From an uncultured Bacteroidales bacterium (lineage in GTDB: Bacteria > Bacteroidota > Bacteroidia > Bacteroidales > UBA932): 64,000 nucleotides of DNA. Both the position numbers and the translations under genes were made by a program. Positions 59,826 through 64,000 of this stretch are shown here, one piece after another; within the stretch, counting starts at the first letter, position 1; the number at the start of each line of letters is the position of its first letter. Where the stretch lies: positions 16,061 through 80,060 of the forward strand of contig CALVDI010000003.1 of NCBI GenBank assembly GCA_944326225.1, written 5' to 3'. The notes beneath the pieces were generated by a model. It was not told the DNA's origin. It ran no database searches and worked only from the letters and a program-made list of their open reading frames with translations.

Positions 59826-61160
59826 ATGAGAATAGGTCTATATTTCAAGCAGGCGTGGTACAACCTCCGGGTGAACCGGGTGTACAGCGCGGTGTTTATC
59901 GTCGGAACGGCAGTCTCGGTCGCGCTGGTGATGGCTTTTCTGACCGTGCTCTCCTCCAGAGTGGTCAATACCGTGCCGGAAACGCACAGGGACAGGATGC
60001 TGAGTGTCAGCCATCTGTTATATAAGGGAGATATGGGAACGCTGGGCTTCGGAGTGTCGGCTGAGTTCGGAAAGCGTTTTTTAGACAGTATGCCCGGAGT
60101 GGAGTGCTGGACAGCAATGGCTCCGGGACATTTTATGGAAGGTCCGCTCACATTGAGGGATGCCGCCGGCATCAGCTGCAAGGCGTACACCCGTTTCGTG
60201 GACCGGAACTTCTGGAGGGTCTTCGATTTTCAGTTTATCGCTGGCAGACCCTTGTCGGAAAGCGGTATGCACGGCAGTGCAGCCGAGCTGGTGGTCTCCG
60301 AATCGATAGCACGCCGTCTTGCCGGAAAGTCGGATGCGGTGGGTAAGGAGGTGTACTGGGACGGCCAGTTGTTCCGGATATGCGGAGTGGTCAGGGATGT
60401 GCCCATAAGCGCGTCTGCGGCTTTTGCCGAGGCTTGGATGCCTTTGGACGAGTACGACATCAACATGTCGTGGCTCGGACGGATGTTCTCCGGCAAGAGC
60501 AGTTTTCTGGGGGACGGATTCATATATATTCTGGCTGACGACAGGGCCTCGTTCCGTAAAATCAGGTCGGGGATTGAGGGCCGCCTGGAGATATTCAACC
60601 ATACCGATGACAGCGGCTCGGAACTGAGCCTGCCCCGGGGAGTACCGTCGTATGTGGAAAGTGTGTTCGCACAGTTTGATATTCATGGCAACAGTCAGCC
60701 TATTACGCCCTATATCTGGATGAGTGTCGGAGTGCTCCTGCTTATCCTGCTGGTGCCGCTTTTCAATCTCTCCGGCATGGTGACTTCCAGGATGGAGGCA
60801 CGTCTGACCGAGTTCGGTACCCGTAAGGCCTTCGGTGCCTGTGGTGGTTCCATCCTCTCGCAGATAACCTGGGAGAATCTGCTGCTGACACTTATCGGCG
60901 GAGTGCTGGGGCTGGTGCTGTCCTGGCTGCTGCTGGAGGTGTTCTCCCGTCAGGTCAGCATGTTGATACCGGGTGGCGGATGGATGCCGGGCTACGGGAC
61001 TCCTGAGGCCGGGTATTTTGATTTCAGAGATTTCTACAACATATACCTGGGGACTGCACTGCTTCTTATCATAGTGGTGCTCAATGTACTGTCGGCCCTA
61101 CTTCCTGCCCGCAGAGTCATCCGGCATCCGATAACCGAATCGTTGAACTATAAAAAATAG
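59826..61160 (+). CDS. FtsX/MacB-type ABC permease 1
   Basis: From the ATG after the sigma-54 promoter (MRIGLYFKQAWYNLR) the protein has 444 residues. It has one N-terminal helix (VYSAVFIVGTAVSVALVMAFL), a periplasmic MacB-PCD domain of ~220 residues, and three C-terminal helices in the FtsX domain (LLLILLVPLFNLSGMV, LLLTLIGGVLGLVLSWLLLEV, LLLIIVVLNVLSALLP), with the MTSRMEARLTEFGTRKAFGA-like coupling loop. It should work with an ATPase not encoded in this window. The next gene starts 6 bp later. Confidence 0.88.
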   Translation: MRIGLYFKQAWYNLRVNRVYSAVFIVGTAVSVALVMAFLTVLSSRVVNTVPETHRDRMLSVSHLLYKGDMGTLGFGVSAEFGKRFLDSMPGVECWTAMAPGHFMEGPLTLRDAAGISCKAYTRFVDRNFWRVFDFQFIAGRPLSESGMHGSAAELVVSESIARRLAGKSDAVGKEVYWDGQLFRICGVVRDVPISASAAFAEAWMPLDEYDINMSWLGRMFSGKSSFLGDGFIYILADDRASFRKIRSGIEGRLEIFNHTDDSGSELSLPRGVPSYVESVFAQFDIHGNSQPITPYIWMSVGVLLLILLVPLFNLSGMVTSRMEARLTEFGTRKAFGACGGSILSQITWENLLLTLIGGVLGLVLSWLLLEVFSRQVSMLIPGGGWMPGYGTPEAGYFDFRDFYNIYLGTALLLIIVVLNVLSALLPARRVIRHPITESLNYKK

Positions 61161-61166
61161 CGTACT

Positions 61167-62492
61167 ATGATAAGGCAGATATTCAAGCAGATATGGTTTT
61201 ACCGCCGGGGCAGTGCCTGGCTGTTTGCGGAGCTTCTTGTGATCGCTGTCGTGTCGTGGTTTGTAGTCAACCGGATATGGAATGTCCAGTACAGGATTCA
61301 CGCCATACCCGACGGCATAGACTATGACGGGGTGTATGTGCTTTCTCTCGATGAGCTGTATCCCGGTCAATATGGCTATGACAGCACCTACGATACGGAC
61401 GAGGCCCGTATGGAGAACTTTTTCCGGGTAGGCGACATGCTGCGTCAGATGCCGCAGATACAGAGTCAGGCCACGATAAATATGACTCCATGCTTGGGCA
61501 GCATAAGTGTGATGACAATATTCCTGGACAGTGTTACGATGGTGAATACAGCTGTGATTCAGAGAATTTCTGGGGCGGAGGACTTTCGGTTACTAGGATA
61601 CAAGGTACTGCTGCCTGAGGACGGTGAACTTGTGGATGAACCCAATACGATACTTATTTCCGAAGATCTGGCCATGACGCTGTTCCCTGGAGTCAGTCCG
61701 GTAGGAAAGACTCTCAGGGATGCACTGGATGACTCCAGTCCGAATTACGCTTCGGATTATGATAATAGAAAGATAACAGGAGTCATCGCCAATGTCCGTA
61801 TGAGCCCGGATGCTGAGAATATTCCGATGCTGATAGAGAATATCCACAGGCAGGAGTACTTTGAGGATATTGTATTTAATGAAGAGTATAAATACGCTTT
61901 CCGGACTGTGCCGGGGGTGGATGCGGAGGAGTTTGCGGCAGAGTTGGGCCGGAAACTTGAGAGCGGCGGAGGCCTGGGCAATTACAGAGTGAGGGAGGTA
62001 GTGTCTTACAGGGAGATGGTGGAGGACAGGATTCTGTCCGGCAGCATGGACCGGCTGTTCCTGTGGAAGGCTCTCAGGATATTCCTTATCATCAATGTGC
62101 TTCTGGCGGTGGTGTCCATCAGCTGGCTGAGAATGGAGGAGCGGTGCGGGGAGATCAGCGTCCGCCGGGCGATGGGAGGCTCCGGGTGGAGGATTCTCGC
62201 CCAGAACATCGGAGAGATATGGGTCGTGACCGCAGCGGCCGCCCTTATTGCCAGTGTGGTGGTGATCAATATCATTGTGCTGGGGAAGATGGATATCGTA
62301 GGGGAGACAGAACAGTTCATGCTGCCGGTGACAAGAGATCTGTATCCGCTGTTATTTGACCCTGTACTGCATTTTCTGGCGGTGGAGGGCATTGTCCTGG
62401 GGCTGCTCCTTGTCGTGGTGACGGTGGCGGCTGCTGTGCCGGTGCTGCTGGCCATGCGACAGTCTCCAGTCGAAGGTCTTAGGGACGAGTGA
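61167..62492 (+). CDS. FtsX/MacB-type ABC permease 2
   Basis: The 441-residue protein has the same plan as permease 1 but is clearly divergent: N-terminal helix (AWLFAELLVIAVVSWFVV), periplasmic domain with ISGAEDFRLLGYKVLL and TLFPGVSPVGKTL, and three helices after residue ~295. The coupling loop reads RMEERCGEISVRRAMGGSGW. Permeases 1 and 2 may form a heterodimer. It is 22 bp before the adaptor gene. Confidence 0.87.
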   Translation: MIRQIFKQIWFYRRGSAWLFAELLVIAVVSWFVVNRIWNVQYRIHAIPDGIDYDGVYVLSLDELYPGQYGYDSTYDTDEARMENFFRVGDMLRQMPQIQSQATINMTPCLGSISVMTIFLDSVTMVNTAVIQRISGAEDFRLLGYKVLLPEDGELVDEPNTILISEDLAMTLFPGVSPVGKTLRDALDDSSPNYASDYDNRKITGVIANVRMSPDAENIPMLIENIHRQEYFEDIVFNEEYKYAFRTVPGVDAEEFAAELGRKLESGGGLGNYRVREVVSYREMVEDRILSGSMDRLFLWKALRIFLIINVLLAVVSISWLRMEERCGEISVRRAMGGSGWRILAQNIGEIWVVTAAAALIASVVVINIIVLGKMDIVGETEQFMLPVTRDLYPLLFDPVLHFLAVEGIVLGLLLVVVTVAAAVPVLLAMRQSPVEGLRDE

Positions 62493-62514
62493 TTTTTTAG
62501 AGGATTTGATAGAA

Positions 62515-63798
62515 ATGGAAAGTACAATACATACGATGGACAGAAATCTGACTGTTAAGGAGAAATGGCAGGACCGCCGCAAGGTCATCATCCGCTGGAG
62601 CCTCGGAACAGGAGCGGCGGTGGCGGCTGTGGTGCTGCTGGCAGTGCTGATCCAGCCGTCAGTGCGTGAGAGCAGTATAAAGATGGCGGCGGCGGATATT
62701 GGCTCGATAGATTTTGCCGTATCGGCTACGGGCAAGGTCGTGCCCGGCTATGAGGAGACCATAAATGCTCCGATATCGTCCCGGGTAGAGGAGGTCTTCA
62801 AGCGGGCCGGAGACGTGGTGCAGGCCGGGGAGCCTCTGCTCAGGCTGGATCTGACAGCAGCGCAGGCCGAATACGACAAACTGGAGGACGAGGAGCAGAT
62901 GAAGATCCTGAGACTTGACCAGATGCGGATTTCTAACCGCAATCAGCTTTCAGAGATGGAGATGAGGATAAAGATCCAGGAGATGGAACTGGACCGGAAA
63001 GAAGCCGCCTTACGCAATGAGCGGTATCTGGATTCTCTGGGAGCAGGCACTCCCGATAAGGTCAGGGAGGCGGAGCTGGCCTATACGGTGGCCAGTATGG
63101 AACTGGATGAGAACCGGCAGAAACTGGAAAACCAGAGGGAGTTGTCAGCAGCCGACGAGGCGGTGGCAGAACTGGAACTTTCCATTTTTCGCAAGAATAT
63201 GGAGCAGAGCCGCCGCCGGCTTTACGACGCCGGTATCAGGGCTCCGTATGCGGCTACCCTGACTTATATCGCGGATGAGATAGGCGCTCAGGTCTCCGAG
63301 GGCAGCAAGATAGCCATGCTGGCCGATCTGACCCGCTTCAAGGTGGAGGGCGAGCTGGGGGACATGCAGGCCGGCAGGATAGCCGAGGGGTACCGGACGA
63401 CCGTGCTGGCCGGACGGGATACGCTTGCCGGAGTCGTATCGGGCATCTCGCCTCTGTCCACAGACGGCCTGATATCGTTCTCGGTGCAGCTTGACGATGA
63501 GTCGGCTCCGGTTCTGCGCTCCGGGCTCAAATGCGATATCTACGTGGTCTATGCCTGGCGTGAGAATGTGCTCCGCCTGCCTTCCGGTACGTACTATAAA
63601 GGGGCCGGCAACTACGATCTCTTTGTACGTGAGGGCGACCGTCTGGTCCGCCGCCGTGTGGCCCTCGGCGAGGCCAACTACGACTATGTGGAGGTCGTCT
63701 CCGGCATAGAGCCGGGCGAGCAGGTGGTCATCTCGGATATGTCCGACTATGCGAAGCAGCCGGAGCTCAAGATCAAGCCGGCCAAGAGGAAAAGATAA
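62515..63798 (+). CDS. HlyD/MacA-type membrane fusion protein
   Basis: The ATG at 62515 gives 427 residues. A single N-terminal helix (GAAVAAVVLLAVLIQP, about 30-46) anchors it, without a lipobox. The lipoyl half NAPISSRVEEVFKRAGDVVQAGEPLLRLD is followed by a long coiled coil (about 120-235) and the second lipoyl half GIRAPYAATLTYIADEIGAQVSEGSKI. It should connect the permeases to an outer-membrane channel, which must be encoded beyond the window. Confidence 0.9.
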   Translation: MESTIHTMDRNLTVKEKWQDRRKVIIRWSLGTGAAVAAVVLLAVLIQPSVRESSIKMAAADIGSIDFAVSATGKVVPGYEETINAPISSRVEEVFKRAGDVVQAGEPLLRLDLTAAQAEYDKLEDEEQMKILRLDQMRISNRNQLSEMEMRIKIQEMELDRKEAALRNERYLDSLGAGTPDKVREAELAYTVASMELDENRQKLENQRELSAADEAVAELELSIFRKNMEQSRRRLYDAGIRAPYAATLTYIADEIGAQVSEGSKIAMLADLTRFKVEGELGDMQAGRIAEGYRTTVLAGRDTLAGVVSGISPLSTDGLISFSVQLDDESAPVLRSGLKCDIYVVYAWRENVLRLPSGTYYKGAGNYDLFVREGDRLVRRRVALGEANYDYVEVVSGIEPGEQVVISDMSDYAKQPELKIKPAKRKR

Positions 63799-63810
63799 AA
63801 TCGTTGTTAT

Positions 63811-64000
63811 ATGAAACTTGGAATGTATATAAAAGAGGCGTGGTACGACCTGCGCAAGTCAAGGGTGTACAGTGCGGTCTATATCATCGGTACGGGCTTC
63901 TCGCTGGCACTGGTGATGGCTTACCTGACGGTGCAGTCGATGCACTTCGACAACTCCTATCCGGAGGTACACAGAGACCGGATGCTTATAATTCCGGCAT
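63811..64000 (+). CDS. FtsX/MacB-type ABC permease 3 (cut by window end)
   Basis: The first 63 codons are visible. They read MKLGMYIKEAWYDLRKSRVY and a helix YSAVYIIGTGFSLALVMAYL. They closely match the N-terminus of permease 1, including the HRDRML motif after the helix, so the gene is a paralogue. It follows the adaptor gene by 12 bp in the same operon. The remaining sequence is outside the window. Confidence 0.85.
   Translation, partial: MKLGMYIKEAWYDLRKSRVYSAVYIIGTGFSLALVMAYLTVQSMHFDNSYPEVHRDRMLIIPA

Overview
The window is chromosomal DNA from a moderately GC-rich member of the Bacteroidota, most likely order Bacteroidales. Four things point there: genes such as gldH, the PSP1/RicT protein, TPR-AraC regulators, BACON-domain and 6-bladed-propeller lipoproteins and outer-membrane beta-barrels; the near absence of strong Shine-Dalgarno sites; about a dozen promoters of the TTTG / TAnnTTTG type; and the rplM-rpsI-rpsB-tsf order. 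The family could not be settled from sequence alone.

Layout. 1-4.3 kb: minus-strand cluster yraN-manC-arcA-pheS. 4.3-5.1 kb: tRNA-Gly(GCC) followed by direct repeats of its own 3' end, which look like scars of integration. 5.1-10.2 kb: pepP, pfkA, dusB, a 74-residue membrane protein antisense to the dusB end, and a propeller lipoprotein. 10.2-13.2 kb: ribosomal operon rplM-rpsI-rpsB-tsf with a strong promoter and terminator. 13.2-18.2 kb: BACON lipoprotein, membrane-bound TPR-AraC regulator, propeller lipoprotein. 18.2-19.9 kb: a REP-associated tyrosine transposase (RAYT) with six palindromes of exactly 38 bp. 20-23 kb: kbl, a C10-protease remnant and a lipoprotein. 23.2-29.8 kb: TetR-regulated RND efflux operon ending in a small PII-like protein. 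29.9-33.8 kb: sdaA, two paralogous barrels around trxA, and a polyprenyl synthase. 33.8-45 kb: trmB-gldH-ricT, holB-EFR1, an RlhA-like U32 protein with a TPR protein, and a zinc-site-less M16 homologue with DUF3109. 45-50.5 kb: one operon with ABC ATPase, permease, GntR/YtrA regulator, barrel receptor, TrmN6-like methylase and small barrel, led by a promoter and YtrA-like operator. 50.5-53.6 kb: DUF2007 protein, membrane proteins, HemW. 53.6-55.5 kb: a second RAYT with a seventh 38-bp palindrome. 55.5-64 kb: histidine kinase and sigma-54 activator, a DUF4143 ATPase, then a divergent export operon (FtsX/MacB permeases and an HlyD-type adaptor) that runs off the window.

The best candidates for new biology are (1) the two RAYT loci with their fixed-length 10-18-10 palindromes, and (2) the exporter locus, where a near-consensus sigma-54 promoter, a perfect 20-bp palindrome as probable enhancer site, a sigma-54 activator and a kinase with a cysteine-bearing insertion in its ATPase domain lie together. 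The GntR/YtrA operon has an equally readable control region. All functions are inferred from the sequence without database searches.
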